From contig JAUPLV010000002.1 in NCBI GenBank assembly GCA_030836725.1, positions 1 to 35,954 on the forward strand: a stretch of DNA of 35,954 nt, written 5' to 3'. Positions 9,218-20,422 of the stretch are shown here, in pieces; position 1 is the stretch's first letter, and the number at the start of each line of letters is the position of its first letter. Source of the DNA: Pseudomonadota bacterium. GTDB taxonomy: Bacteria; Pseudomonadota; Gammaproteobacteria; Burkholderiales; Thiobacillaceae. The notes beneath the pieces were generated by a model. It ran no database searches. It saw only the letters and a list, made by a program, of their open reading frames with translations, and was not told the origin of the DNA. The translations under genes and the position numbers were made by a program.

Positions 9218-10450
9218 TCAGGATGTCGCATTCGCATGTCGGCCATAGAAGGCCTTCAGCAGAAACGGCGGTGCGATCGTGGTGAGCGCGATGACGATCA
9301 GCAGTGCGGCATAGGTCTCGGCGTCGAGGATGCCCTGGTTCAGCCCCAGTTGCGCGAAGATCAGCCCCACCTCGCCGCGCGGGATCATGGCCAGGCCGAT
9401 GGCGATTTGGCGGAAACGGCTTTCATTGATGAAGAAACCGGCGGCGAGCTTGCCAAGCAAGGCCACCACAATCAGCGCGCCGCCCAGCTGCCAGACGCGC
9501 GGCGAGCCCCAGTCGACCGTATTGAGGTTGAGCGAAACCCCGACCATCACGAAGAACAGCGGCGCGAAGGTATGGATAAGCGGCCGCATCTGTTCCTCCA
9601 GTCGATGGGCCAGCTGCGGGCTGGGTGCAAACCAGCGGTCGAGCGCCGGCATGCCGAGCCGGTTCATGACATTGAAGCGAAAGTGCTGCGACAGCGCGAT
9701 GCCGGCGGCAAAGCCGCCCATGATGAGCGGCGCGCCGACCACGTGCGCCAGCCAGGAAAACAGCAGGATCAGTGCCAGCGCCATGGTGACGAGCAGGCCT
9801 GGGGTGGCCGCGCGCTGGTCGTAATGGTCGATGATGCCGCCCGCCAGCTTGGCGACCAGCGGCGACAGCAGCATGAACAGCACGATGAAGAGCGCGACCT
9901 TGCCGGTGGCAGCCAGCGACACCTCTTGCTGGACGGCGAACTGGTAGAGGAAGGCGAGCGCCAGCACGCCGAGTATGTCGTCCAGCACCGCCGCGCCGAT
10001 GACGATCTGCGCCTCGTCTTCATGGCGCTTGCCGAGGTCGTCGAGCACCCGCACCGTGATGCCGATGCTGGTCGCGGTCAGCGTGCCGCCGATGAACAGC
10101 GACACCAGATTGTCGAGGCCGAAACCCCAGCGGCAGACCGCGTAGCCGAGCACGAAGGGCAGCACGAAACCGACCACCGCCACCACGATGGGCTTGATGC
10201 CCGATTTCGCCAGACGGAACAGGTCGGTGTCCATGCCGACTTCGAACAGCAGCAGGATGATGCCGATTTCCGCCAGCAGCTTCATCGTCTCGTCGGGCGA
10301 GATCCAGCCCAGCAGCGAAGGGCCCACCAGCAGGCCAGCCAGCAGTTCGCCGATTACGGAAGGAATGCCGTGCCGCCCGGCAATCTCGGAAAACAGCCGC
10401 GCGGCGATGAGAATGATGGCGAGATAAAGAAAGAATTGGTGGAGTTCCAT
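9218..10450 (-). CDS. Cation:proton antiporter (CPA2/KefB-like)
   Basis: About 12 TM protein: GIPSVIGELLAGLLVGPSLLG...GIILLLFEVGMDTDL...LDDILGVLALAFLY...PRGEVGLIFAQLG. Confidence 0.9.
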   Translation of the reverse strand: MELHQFFLYLAIILIAARLFSEIAGRHGIPSVIGELLAGLLVGPSLLGWISPDETMKLLAEIGIILLLFEVGMDTDLFRLAKSGIKPIVVAVVGFVLPFVLGYAVCRWGFGLDNLVSLFIGGTLTATSIGITVRVLDDLGKRHEDEAQIVIGAAVLDDILGVLALAFLYQFAVQQEVSLAATGKVALFIVLFMLLSPLVAKLAGGIIDHYDQRAATPGLLVTMALALILLFSWLAHVVGAPLIMGGFAAGIALSQHFRFNVMNRLGMPALDRWFAPSPQLAHRLEEQMRPLIHTFAPLFFVMVGVSLNLNTVDWGSPRVWQLGGALIVVALLGKLAAGFFINESRFRQIAIGLAMIPRGEVGLIFAQLGLNQGILDAETYAALLIVIALTTIAPPFLLKAFYGRHANATS

Positions 10451-10809
10451 GCGGTGAATCCTGTGTCCTGACTTGGGCGAGACTCGGTGAAGGCGGCTGG
10501 CCGTCGTCGGGTGGCGATGTCTATTTTAACGTGAGCTGTTTTTCCTGTTTATCCATAATGCCAAAATGGGAGTGGCGGATGGGCGAAATGTTTGGCTGTG
10601 GCCCAGGGTTTGCCGCGTGGAATAGGCTTGGAGGCGTGCCTGACGGCAAGCTTTCAGCCTCGCCAGGCGCCACCTTCATGAGCGCTGGACGCTACGTCAA
10701 AACCGGTCGCCCGGATTCAGCCCTGACTGGAATCTGCTGCTGGTCATATGCCCGCGGCGTGGATATGATCGAGCAGGCGACGAAGGCCATCGTCACGCTG
10801 CAAGAATTC

Positions 10810-10992
10810 AACCCGGATTATCCATAAGCGGCGAAGAAGGTGCACCGTGCATTGGGGTGGCCCATCGGGGCTGAAGCCCCTCCCACAGGCGACGACGGCC
10901 ACGCGCTTTTGTAGGAGCGGGCCATCGGAGCTGAAGATGCAGGCACCAGCGCACGCTTCGATCCACAAACCGGCCAAATGGATAATCGGGTT
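10810..10992. repeat. MITE-like element with imperfect terminal inverted repeats and internal direct repeats
   Basis: Left end aacccggattatccat; right end atggataatcgggtt (near-reverse complement); internal ccatcgg(g/a)gctgaag twice, 60 bp apart. Confidence 0.45.
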
Positions 10993-11057
10993 CAATCCCC
11001 AACCCGACCGTCATACTGGACGAATCCCCGCACCTTTCCGTTGCCTGACACAAACCG

Positions 11058-11609
11058 ATGCTGCCTGAACGTTTCCGCCGTTTTCTTCCCGATCCGCACA
11101 CGCTGCGCCAGCGCCGCGAACTGCGCTGGATGGGACCGCTGCTGCACCAGCCGCGGCTGTGGCACGTCAATCGCCGCGGCATCGCCCTGGGGGTGGCCAT
11201 CGGGGTATTCTTCGGCCTGCTGATTCCGGTGGCGCAGATACTCTTCGCCGTGACGGCGGCGCTGATCCTGCGCGCCAACATTCCCGCCGCGGTCGGCAGC
11301 ACCCTGGTCACCAATCCGATCACTTTCGCGCCGGTGTACTACGCTGCTTATCATCTGGGCGCCTGGATGCTGGGGCGCGCCGAGGTGCCGCTGGCCGAGG
11401 TCGATCTCGGCAACGTCGCGGCCGAAACCGCGACCGGCCTGGCGTTGTGGGTGGATCGCCTGGCCACGGTGGGTGGGCCGCTGGCGCTGGGCTTGCTGAC
11501 GCTGGCGGTGATCATGTCGGTGCTGATTTATTTCGCCGTGCACTGGGCCTGGCGGCTGCGCGTCATGCGCGCCTGGCAGCGCCGCAAGGCGCGTCGCCGC
11601 CAGCGGTGA
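11058..11609 (+). CDS. DUF2062 domain membrane protein
   Basis: RRGIALGVAIGVFFGLLIPVAQILFAVTAALILRANIPAAVGSTLVTNPITFAPVYYAAYHLG. Confidence 0.88.
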   Translation: MLPERFRRFLPDPHTLRQRRELRWMGPLLHQPRLWHVNRRGIALGVAIGVFFGLLIPVAQILFAVTAALILRANIPAAVGSTLVTNPITFAPVYYAAYHLGAWMLGRAEVPLAEVDLGNVAAETATGLALWVDRLATVGGPLALGLLTLAVIMSVLIYFAVHWAWRLRVMRAWQRRKARRRQR

Positions 11610-11762
11610 GATGCCGCTGGCGCCCCGACGACGAAATTCGGCCATACTTGAGCATCGGTGCCCGAGGCATGCAGATTCGCGTGGCCTTTCCGGCGTGTGG
11701 GTGAATTTCAGGCGCACGGTTTCAGGGGGCGCCTGGACAGAGGGAGCGCAGTTCCGACCGTC

Positions 11763-11891
11763 ATGCAGAACTTCGCCATGATCTGGCTTTCGCTGTTTGC
11801 CTGTCTAGCCGTGATCGGCGTGGCGGGTTTCAACCTGCCGCTCGTTGTCTACCTGCTGAACACCCTGTTCCTCTATCTCTATGTCCACTGA
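11763..11891 (+). CDS. Putative 42-aa single-TM membrane protein overlapping the ATPase start
   Basis: MQNFAMIWLSLFACLAVIGVAGFNLPLVVYLLNTLFLYLYVH; stop overlaps downstream ATG at 11881. Confidence 0.45.
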   Translation: MQNFAMIWLSLFACLAVIGVAGFNLPLVVYLLNTLFLYLYVH

Positions 11892-14517
11892 CCCCGAAGA
11901 ACAGCGCTGGCACTCCCTCGACAGCGAGGCCGCCGCCGCGTATCTCGACAGCGACCTGAACCAGGGTCTCTCGACGCCGGCTGCCGCATCGCGGCTGGAG
12001 CAGGCCGGGCCCAACGTGCTGACTGAGGCGGCCCGGCGCCATCTGTTCGTCATGCTGGCGTCGCAGTTCACCGACTTCATGATCCTGGTGCTGATCGCCG
12101 CCGCCGTCATTGCCGGCCTCATCGGCGAGCCGCAGGATGCCATCGCCATCGTGGTCATCGTGTTTCTCAACGGCATTATCGGCTTCGTCCAGGAGTACCG
12201 CGCCGAGCGCGCGATGGCGGCGCTGAAAAAGATGGCCAGCCTGCGGGCCCGCGTCATCCGCGACGGCCAGCCGGGTGTGATCGACGCGCGCGATCTGGTG
12301 CCCGGCGATCTGGTCGAACTGGAAGCGGGCAACATCATGCCGGCCGACCTGCGTCTGACCGAGCTGTCGGCGTTCAAGGTCGACGAGTCGGCGCTCACCG
12401 GCGAATCGCAGCCGGTCGACAAGCAGCTCGCGGCTTTGCACGAGGCCGACCTGCCGCTCGGCGACCGCCTCAATCTGGCCTACAAGGGCACGATCGCGAC
12501 CTATGGCCGCGCGCGCGGCCTGGTGGTGGCCACCGGCATGCGGACCGAGCTGGGGAAAATCGCCACGCTGCTCTCCGGCGAATCCGGCAAGACGCCGCTG
12601 CAGAAGCGGCTGGCGCGCTTTGGACGGCATCTGGCGCTGGTGGTGCTGGCGATCTGCGCGATCATTTTCGTCACCGGCTGGCTGCGCGGCGAGCCGCCGC
12701 TGCTGATGCTGCTCACCGCGATCAGCCTGGCGGTTGCCGCCATTCCCGAAGCACTGCCCGCGGTGGTCACGATTTCGCTGGCGCTGGGCGCGGCGCGCCT
12801 GGTCAGGCAGAACGCGCTGATCCGCCGCCTGCCGGCGGTGGAAACGCTGGGCTCGGTCACTTATATCTGCTCCGACAAGACCGGCACGCTGACGCTGAAC
12901 CAGATGCGGGTCGATTGTGTGCTGGCCGCCGGCGAAACCCGGCCTGGCCTGCGGGATGTGGCGGACGCGCCGTGGCGCGAACTGGGCCTGGCGATGATGC
13001 TGTGCAACGATGCCGTGGCCGACGCCGACGGTAAGCTGGCCGGCGACCCCACCGAGACCGCGCTGCTTGCTGCCGGGCTTGCTGCCGGGCTGGACCCGGA
13101 ACGCTTGCGGGAAACCTGGCCGCGCCTGGCCGAGCTGCCGTTCGACTCCGACCGTGCGCGCATGAGCACCCTGCATCGCGACGGCGAGGCGGTGCTGATG
13201 CTGGTGAAGGGCGCGCCCGAGGGCGTGTTGCCCTTGTGCGTCGACCAGCTTGCCGCCGACGGCACGACGCCCATCGACCCGGCGGCGCTGCTGACCGAGG
13301 CCGAACGGCTGGCGGAGAAAGGCCTGCGCGTGCTGGCCTTCGCGCTGAAGCGGCTGCCGGCCGTTCCGGACCCGCTCGATGCCGACGGGATGGAAAGCGG
13401 GCTGACCTTCATCGGGCTGGCCGGCCTGATCGATCCGCCGCGCCCCGAGGCGGCCGAAGCGGTGGCCGCCTGCAAGGCCGCGGGCATTATCCCGGTGATG
13501 ATCACCGGCGACCATCCCGCCACCGCCCGGGCCATCGCCAGCCGGCTGGGCATCCTCGACGACGGCGGCAAGGTGCTCACCGGCAGCGACCTGGCGCGGC
13601 TGTCGCTGGCGGATTTCGAGCGCGAGGTGGAGTCGGTGCGGGTCTACGCCCGCATCAACCCGGAGCAGAAGATCAAGATCGTGCAGGCGCTGCAGGACAA
13701 GGGCGAATTCGTCGCCATGACCGGCGACGGGGTGAACGACGCGCCTGCCCTGAAAATGGCCGACATCGGCGTCGCCATGGGCCGTGGCGGCACCGACGTG
13801 GCGCGCGAGGCGGCGGCGATGACGCTGCTGGACGACAATTTCGCCACCATCGTCCATGCGGTGCGCGAAGGCCGCCGCATCTTCGACAACATCCGCAAGT
13901 TCGTCAAATACACGATGACCAGCAACTCGGGCGAGATCTGGACCATCTTCCTCGCGCCCTTCCTCGGCCTGCCGATCCCGCTGCTGCCGATCCACATCCT
14001 GTGGATCAACCTGGTCACCGACGGTCTGCCGGGGCTGGCGCTCGCCGGCGAGCGCGCCGAACCCAACGTCATGCAGCGGCCGCCGCGGCCGCCGCGGGAG
14101 AGCATCTTCGCCCACGGCATGTGGCAGCACATCCTGTGGGTCGGCCTGCTGATGGGCGGGGTGACGCTGCTGACTCAGGCGTGGGCGATCCATGTCGGCT
14201 CCGCGCACTGGCAGAGCATGGTGTTCACCGTGCTCACCCTGTCGCAGCTGGGCCATGTGCTGGCGATCCGCTCCGAGCGCGAGTCGCTGTTCGTCCAGGG
14301 CGTGCTGTCCAACCGCCTGCTGATGGCGGCGCTTCCGATCACCTTCGCCCTGCAGATGGCGGTGCTCTACGTGCCCTGGCTCAATCCCGTCTTCAAGACC
14401 GAGCCGCTCGGGCTGGGCGAACTGGCCGTGTGCCTGGCGCTGTCCTCGGTGGTGTTTATCGGCGTCGAGATCGAGAAGGCGCTGGTGCGGCGCGGCTGGC
14501 TCTACGCCAGTCCGTAA
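11881..14517 (+). CDS. P2-type cation-transporting ATPase (Ca2+-ATPase/SERCA-like)
   Basis: ICSDKTGTLTLNQ phosphorylation motif; AIPEALPAVVTISLALGA; MTGDGVNDAPALKMADIGVAMG; NLVTDGLPGLALAGERAE. Confidence 0.93.
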   Translation: MSTDPEEQRWHSLDSEAAAAYLDSDLNQGLSTPAAASRLEQAGPNVLTEAARRHLFVMLASQFTDFMILVLIAAAVIAGLIGEPQDAIAIVVIVFLNGIIGFVQEYRAERAMAALKKMASLRARVIRDGQPGVIDARDLVPGDLVELEAGNIMPADLRLTELSAFKVDESALTGESQPVDKQLAALHEADLPLGDRLNLAYKGTIATYGRARGLVVATGMRTELGKIATLLSGESGKTPLQKRLARFGRHLALVVLAICAIIFVTGWLRGEPPLLMLLTAISLAVAAIPEALPAVVTISLALGAARLVRQNALIRRLPAVETLGSVTYICSDKTGTLTLNQMRVDCVLAAGETRPGLRDVADAPWRELGLAMMLCNDAVADADGKLAGDPTETALLAAGLAAGLDPERLRETWPRLAELPFDSDRARMSTLHRDGEAVLMLVKGAPEGVLPLCVDQLAADGTTPIDPAALLTEAERLAEKGLRVLAFALKRLPAVPDPLDADGMESGLTFIGLAGLIDPPRPEAAEAVAACKAAGIIPVMITGDHPATARAIASRLGILDDGGKVLTGSDLARLSLADFEREVESVRVYARINPEQKIKIVQALQDKGEFVAMTGDGVNDAPALKMADIGVAMGRGGTDVAREAAAMTLLDDNFATIVHAVREGRRIFDNIRKFVKYTMTSNSGEIWTIFLAPFLGLPIPLLPIHILWINLVTDGLPGLALAGERAEPNVMQRPPRPPRESIFAHGMWQHILWVGLLMGGVTLLTQAWAIHVGSAHWQSMVFTVLTLSQLGHVLAIRSERESLFVQGVLSNRLLMAALPITFALQMAVLYVPWLNPVFKTEPLGLGELAVCLALSSVVFIGVEIEKALVRRGWLYASP

Positions 14518-14539
14518 CGGCTCCCCGGCGCCATCCAGG

Positions 14540-17224
14540 TCAGGCCATGACCTGCCGCCACAGCGTCCTCACCGCGTCGCGCACGCTGGCCACCGCGGTC
14601 AGCGGCACCCGGGCGTATTCCGCGCCGCTCAGCTTGATTGCATGCTGCTGGCGGCGCAGTTCGCGGTAGGCGTCGGCGGCGGCCTGCGCGAGGTCGGCGG
14701 GAATCAGTCTGGCCTCGCCCGCGCGTTGCAGCAGCGCGATGTTGCCGACGTTGTCGGCGAGTTCCGGATGCGCCGCGCAATGCCGCAGCACCAGATACTG
14801 CACGCAGAATTCGACGTCGACGATGCCGCCGCTGTCGTGCTTGAGATCGAACAGCTCCGTATCGTTGACGTGCCCGGCGTGCATTTTCTCGCGCATCGCC
14901 AGCACCTCGTCGCGCAGCTTGCCGGGGTCGCGCGGCAGGCTCAGCACCTCGCGGCGCAGCGCCTCGAAGGCCGTGCCGATCGCCGCGTCGCCGCAGACGA
15001 AGCGGGCGCGCGTCAGCGCCTGATGCTCCCACACCCAGGCATGATGCAGCTGGTAGTCGCGGAACGCCTCGGTCGAACTCACCAGCAGGCCGGAGGCGCC
15101 GTCGGGGCGCAGGCGCAGGTCGGTTTCGTAGAGGATGCCGGCCGGAGTCAGGGTGCCGAGCCAGGTGTTGATGCGCTGCGCCAGCCGCGCGTAGATTTCC
15201 TGCGCGCGCTCGTCGGCGTCGTCGTAGAGGAATACCAGGTCGAGGTCGGAGGCGTAGCCGAGCTCCTTGCCGCCGAGCTTGCCGTAGCCGATGACGGCGA
15301 AGCTCGGAGTGTCGCGGTGGCGTGTTTTCAGGCCGGCCCAGCAGCGCGCCAGGGTTTCGGCAAGCAGGGTGTCGGCCAGATACGACAGGTGGTCCGACAG
15401 CGCTTCCAGCGTCAGCCGGCCCGCCACGTCCTGCGCCAGCAGGTGCAGGGTCTGCACCTGCTTGAAGCGGCGCAGCGCATCCATCTGCGCCTCGGTGTCG
15501 CCGGGGTGGGCGTCGAGTTCTTCATGCAGCTGCATGGCGAGCTGCGCCCAGTCAGGCAGCTGCAACAGGTTCTGCGGCGCGATCAGCTCGTCGAGCAGCT
15601 GCGGCTGCAGCGTGATGATCCGCGCCGCCCACGGGCTTGCCGCCAGCAGGCGCACCAGCTGCCGCAGCGCCGCCGGGTATTCGGCCAGCAGCGCCAGATA
15701 GGTGGCGCGGCGCGAGATGGACTGCACCAGCGCGGCGAAGCGTTCCAGCGTGACCATCGGCTCGGGCTGGCTGCCGATGACCTCGAGCGCGGGCGGCAGC
15801 AGCGCGTTGAGCCGCAGCTGCGTCGATTCGGCCAGCCGCGCCGCGTGCTGGCGCAGCGCGTCGAGCACCGCCAGCACGCGCGGCGGATCGTCGTAGCCGG
15901 CGTTTTCCAGCAGCGCCTGGGTGGTGGCGGCGTCCGCCGTGCCGCAGCACACGGCGGCCAGCGGATGGCTCATCTGGTCGGTCTGCGGCGCCGCGAACAC
16001 CTGCTCGAAATGGCGCGTGACCTTGTTGCGATGGCGGTCGAGCGCGGCGACCAGCGCCGCGTAGTCGACAAAGTTCATCGCTTCGGCCAGCATCGCCCGC
16101 GATTCGGCATCGTCCGGCAGCAGCTGGGTCTGCGAGTCGTCGAGATACTGGATGCGGTGCTCCAGTCGGCGCAGAAAATCGTAGGCGGCGGCGAGTTCCT
16201 GTTGCGCGTCGGACGTCATCAGGCCGGCCTTCACCAGCGCGCCCAACACCGTCAGCGTCGGGCGCTGCTGCAACGCGGCGACCTGGCCGCCGCGGATGAG
16301 CTGGAACACCTGCGCGGTGAATTCGATCTCGCGGATGCCGCCCGGACCCAGCTTCACGTTGTGCGCCATCTCGCGGCGCGCGACCTCGCGGCGGATCTGC
16401 GCGTGCAGGTCGCGGATCGCGGAAAAGGCGCCGAAATCCAGGTACTTGCGGAACACGAACGGGCGCACGATTTGCTCCAGCTCATCGTGACGGCTGCCGG
16501 TGAGCGGCCGCGCCTTGATCCAGGCGTAACGCTCCCACGGCCGCCCCTGCGCGACCAGGTAATCCTCCAGCATGTCGAAGCCCATCGCGAAGGGCCCCGA
16601 ATCGCCCCACGGGCGCAAGCGCAGGTCGACGCGGAACACGTAGCCGTCGGCGGTGGCTTCCCCGAGCGCGGCGGTCAGCTTGCGCCCCAGCCGGATGAAG
16701 AATTCATGGTTGCTGAGCGAGCGGATCGGCGTAGCAGGATCGTCCGCCGCGGTGTCGCCTTCCTCGGGATAGAGATAGATGAGGTCGATGTCGGACGACA
16801 CGTTGAGCTCGCCGCCGCCGAGCTTGCCCATGCCGACCACCACCATCCGCTGCGGCTGGCCGTTTGCGCCGCGCGGCTCGCCGTGGCGAACGGCCAGCGC
16901 GGCATGGTGGAAATCCAGCGCGGCCGCGATGCATACCTCGGCCAGCGTGCTCCAGGCGGCGGTGATTTCGGCCAGATCGGCGCTGCCCGCCAGGTCGCGC
17001 GCGGTGGCGACCAGCCACACGCGCTGGCGCAACTGCCGCAGGCGCTGGTGCAGCGCGGCCTCGTCGGCGCATGGCGGCTCGCTTAGAAATGCCTGCATCG
17101 CCGGGCGGGCAAAAGGCCGGTCGAGCTGTCCGGCCAGGGCTTCGGCCAGGTGCGGCTGCGCCTCCAGCAGGCGGCGGCCATAACGGGAACAGCGGGAAAC
17201 GCGGTCGAGTGCGGGAATGCTCAT
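14540..17224 (-). CDS. glnE: Bifunctional glutamine synthetase adenylyltransferase/deadenylase
   Basis: Two nucleotidyltransferase motifs: [25 protein letters not shown] and [27 protein letters not shown]. Confidence 0.95.
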   Translation of the reverse strand: MSIPALDRVSRCSRYGRRLLEAQPHLAEALAGQLDRPFARPAMQAFLSEPPCADEAALHQRLRQLRQRVWLVATARDLAGSADLAEITAAWSTLAEVCIAAALDFHHAALAVRHGEPRGANGQPQRMVVVGMGKLGGGELNVSSDIDLIYLYPEEGDTAADDPATPIRSLSNHEFFIRLGRKLTAALGEATADGYVFRVDLRLRPWGDSGPFAMGFDMLEDYLVAQGRPWERYAWIKARPLTGSRHDELEQIVRPFVFRKYLDFGAFSAIRDLHAQIRREVARREMAHNVKLGPGGIREIEFTAQVFQLIRGGQVAALQQRPTLTVLGALVKAGLMTSDAQQELAAAYDFLRRLEHRIQYLDDSQTQLLPDDAESRAMLAEAMNFVDYAALVAALDRHRNKVTRHFEQVFAAPQTDQMSHPLAAVCCGTADAATTQALLENAGYDDPPRVLAVLDALRQHAARLAESTQLRLNALLPPALEVIGSQPEPMVTLERFAALVQSISRRATYLALLAEYPAALRQLVRLLAASPWAARIITLQPQLLDELIAPQNLLQLPDWAQLAMQLHEELDAHPGDTEAQMDALRRFKQVQTLHLLAQDVAGRLTLEALSDHLSYLADTLLAETLARCWAGLKTRHRDTPSFAVIGYGKLGGKELGYASDLDLVFLYDDADERAQEIYARLAQRINTWLGTLTPAGILYETDLRLRPDGASGLLVSSTEAFRDYQLHHAWVWEHQALTRARFVCGDAAIGTAFEALRREVLSLPRDPGKLRDEVLAMREKMHAGHVNDTELFDLKHDSGGIVDVEFCVQYLVLRHCAAHPELADNVGNIALLQRAGEARLIPADLAQAAADAYRELRRQQHAIKLSGAEYARVPLTAVASVRDAVRTLWRQVMA

Positions 17225-17292
17225 GGCTTGGATTGGGCTGGATTGAACTAGAATTGCGAAGTTATCGAACACTTTATCAGTGGAGGGATTGT

Positions 17293-19260
<1,968 letters not shown>

Positions 19261-19426
19261 TCGAAACAAGGTTGCGGAGGAAAGGGGCGGTCTTCCATGC
19301 CCCCGATTCCGGATGGTTCATTGGGCCGCCAGCAAACGCCCGATGAACAATCCCGGTCGATTCCTCCGCAGGCGCATCGAAATCGAATCAAAAGTAGTTC
19401 ATTCATCAATCCACGAAAGGAAAAAA

Positions 19427-19816
19427 ATGTCCCATTACCATGCCGTCGTCTGGCTCGACCACAACGAAGCCCGCGTCATGCACATCAGCCCCGACGACGT
19501 CGAGAAATCGGTGGTCCACCCCGCCAACCCGGCGCGTCACCTGCAGCGTAAACGCGGCTCCGTCAGCGGCAGCCGCCAGCCGGAAGACCAGAACTACTAC
19601 CATGAAGTCGTCGAGGCCCTCAGCGGCGCGGCCGAGGTCCTGATCGTCGGCCCGGGACACGCCAAGCTCGAACTGATCAAGCACATCCACGCGCACGACC
19701 CCGAGGTCGGCAAAAAGCTGATCGGCGTCGAGACCGTCGATCACCCCGGCGACGGCCAGCTTGTTGCCTATGCCCGCAAGTATTTTGTGGCGAAAGACCG
19801 GATGCTGGCTCAATAA
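19427..19816 (+). CDS. Small eRF1-domain-3-like protein ('translational machinery protein' type)
   Basis: MSHYHAVVWLDHNEARVMHIS...NYYHEVVEALSGAAEVLIVGPGHAKLELIKHIHAHDPEVGKKLIGVETVDHPGDGQLVAYARKYF. Confidence 0.75.
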   Translation: MSHYHAVVWLDHNEARVMHISPDDVEKSVVHPANPARHLQRKRGSVSGSRQPEDQNYYHEVVEALSGAAEVLIVGPGHAKLELIKHIHAHDPEVGKKLIGVETVDHPGDGQLVAYARKYFVAKDRMLAQ

Positions 19817-19877
19817 GCTTCTCCGGGATGGGGTTCATGCGGCCGATCGGGCGCGGATGAGCCGTCTGGCCAGCAAT

Positions 19878-19907
19878 CATGAAGCGCCGGACACCCGGCG
19901 CTTCATG
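19878..19907. repeat. Perfect 13-bp inverted repeat (hairpin)
   Basis: CATGAAGCGCCGG-ACAC-CCGGCGCTTCATG. Confidence 0.75.
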
Positions 19908-19917
19908 TTGCCGACAA

Positions 19918-20035
19918 ACCCCCTCCCCCTTGAGGGGGGAGGGTTGGGGAGGGGGTGAGCCGCAGTATGGCCGCACGCAACAGCCTGATTTAATTGCCCC
20001 TCACCCCGACCCCCTCCCGCAAGGGGGAGAGGAAA
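19918..20035. repeat. REP/BIME-like composite palindrome (ccctcccc...ggggaggg and its inverted partner)
   Basis: accccctccccct-tgag-ggggga and gttggggagggggtgag against cccctcaccccgaccccctcccgcaagggggagag. Confidence 0.6.
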
Positions 20036-20067
20036 ATCCCCAGCAATAACTTTGTCAGCAGTCCGAG

Positions 20068-20091
20068 GCGCCGGGTGACCGGCGCTTTTTT
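20068..20091 (+). terminator. Intrinsic terminator-like hairpin
   Basis: GCGCCGG-GTGA-CCGGCGC followed by TTTTTT. Confidence 0.7.
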
Positions 20092-20136
20092 AATGCCCGG
20101 TTTTTTGCTTCAACCCGCATTGTTGTCCTGGCCGAA

Positions 20137-20271
20137 CGCCTCTCGGGCGACAGCGTTGGTCTGGATGGCGCTCGGCACGGCAACGACTCCATCAATGGCG
20201 GGGCCGATGATGGCGAAATCCGGGGCAATGGCGGCAATGACGCCATCGCAGGCGATGCGTTCGCGCGGTAT
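20137..20271 (+). pseudogene. RTX-like (hemolysin-type Ca-binding) repeat remnant
   Basis: Frame 1 reads LSGDSVGLDGARHGNDSINGGADDGEIRGNGGNDAIAGDAFAR without a stop and without an evident start. Confidence 0.45.
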
Positions 20272-20321
20272 GCGAGCGCAACAAATATAATGTACATACG
20301 AATCATGGACTTACATCCGCC

Positions 20322-20337
20322 TACGACTAAAGTCGTA
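20322..20337. promoter_or_regulatory. Palindromic operator-like sequence upstream of the 20423 gene
   Basis: TACGACT-AA-AGTCGTA, about 85 bp upstream of ATG 20423; a second inverted pair CGTGCA...TGCACG lies at 20382-20405. Confidence 0.35.
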
Positions 20338-20422
20338 TGGACGAGCCGAAACTGGCGCGACACATTCCGATGGCCGGTCCACGTGCAAACAATTGGACGT
20401 GCACGCGAAGGGGGAGGGAACC

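Noticed and set aside
10531-10827. 98-aa plus-strand ORF downstream of the antiporter start
   Set aside because: Ends inside the MITE-like terminal repeat, no family resemblance, irregular composition; insufficient support.
11830-14256. 808-aa minus-strand ORF opposite the P-type ATPase
   Set aside because: Antisense shadow ORF in high-GC DNA: low-complexity Arg/His/Gln/Gly-rich sequence with no domain signature, while the plus strand encodes a clear ATPase.
14642-17086. 814-aa plus-strand ORF opposite glnE
   Set aside because: Shadow ORF; the minus strand carries both GlnE nucleotidyltransferase domains.
17225-17292. Divergent promoter motifs between glnE and acs
   Set aside because: Short AT-richer gap is expected to hold promoters, but no -35/-10 pair was clear enough to call.
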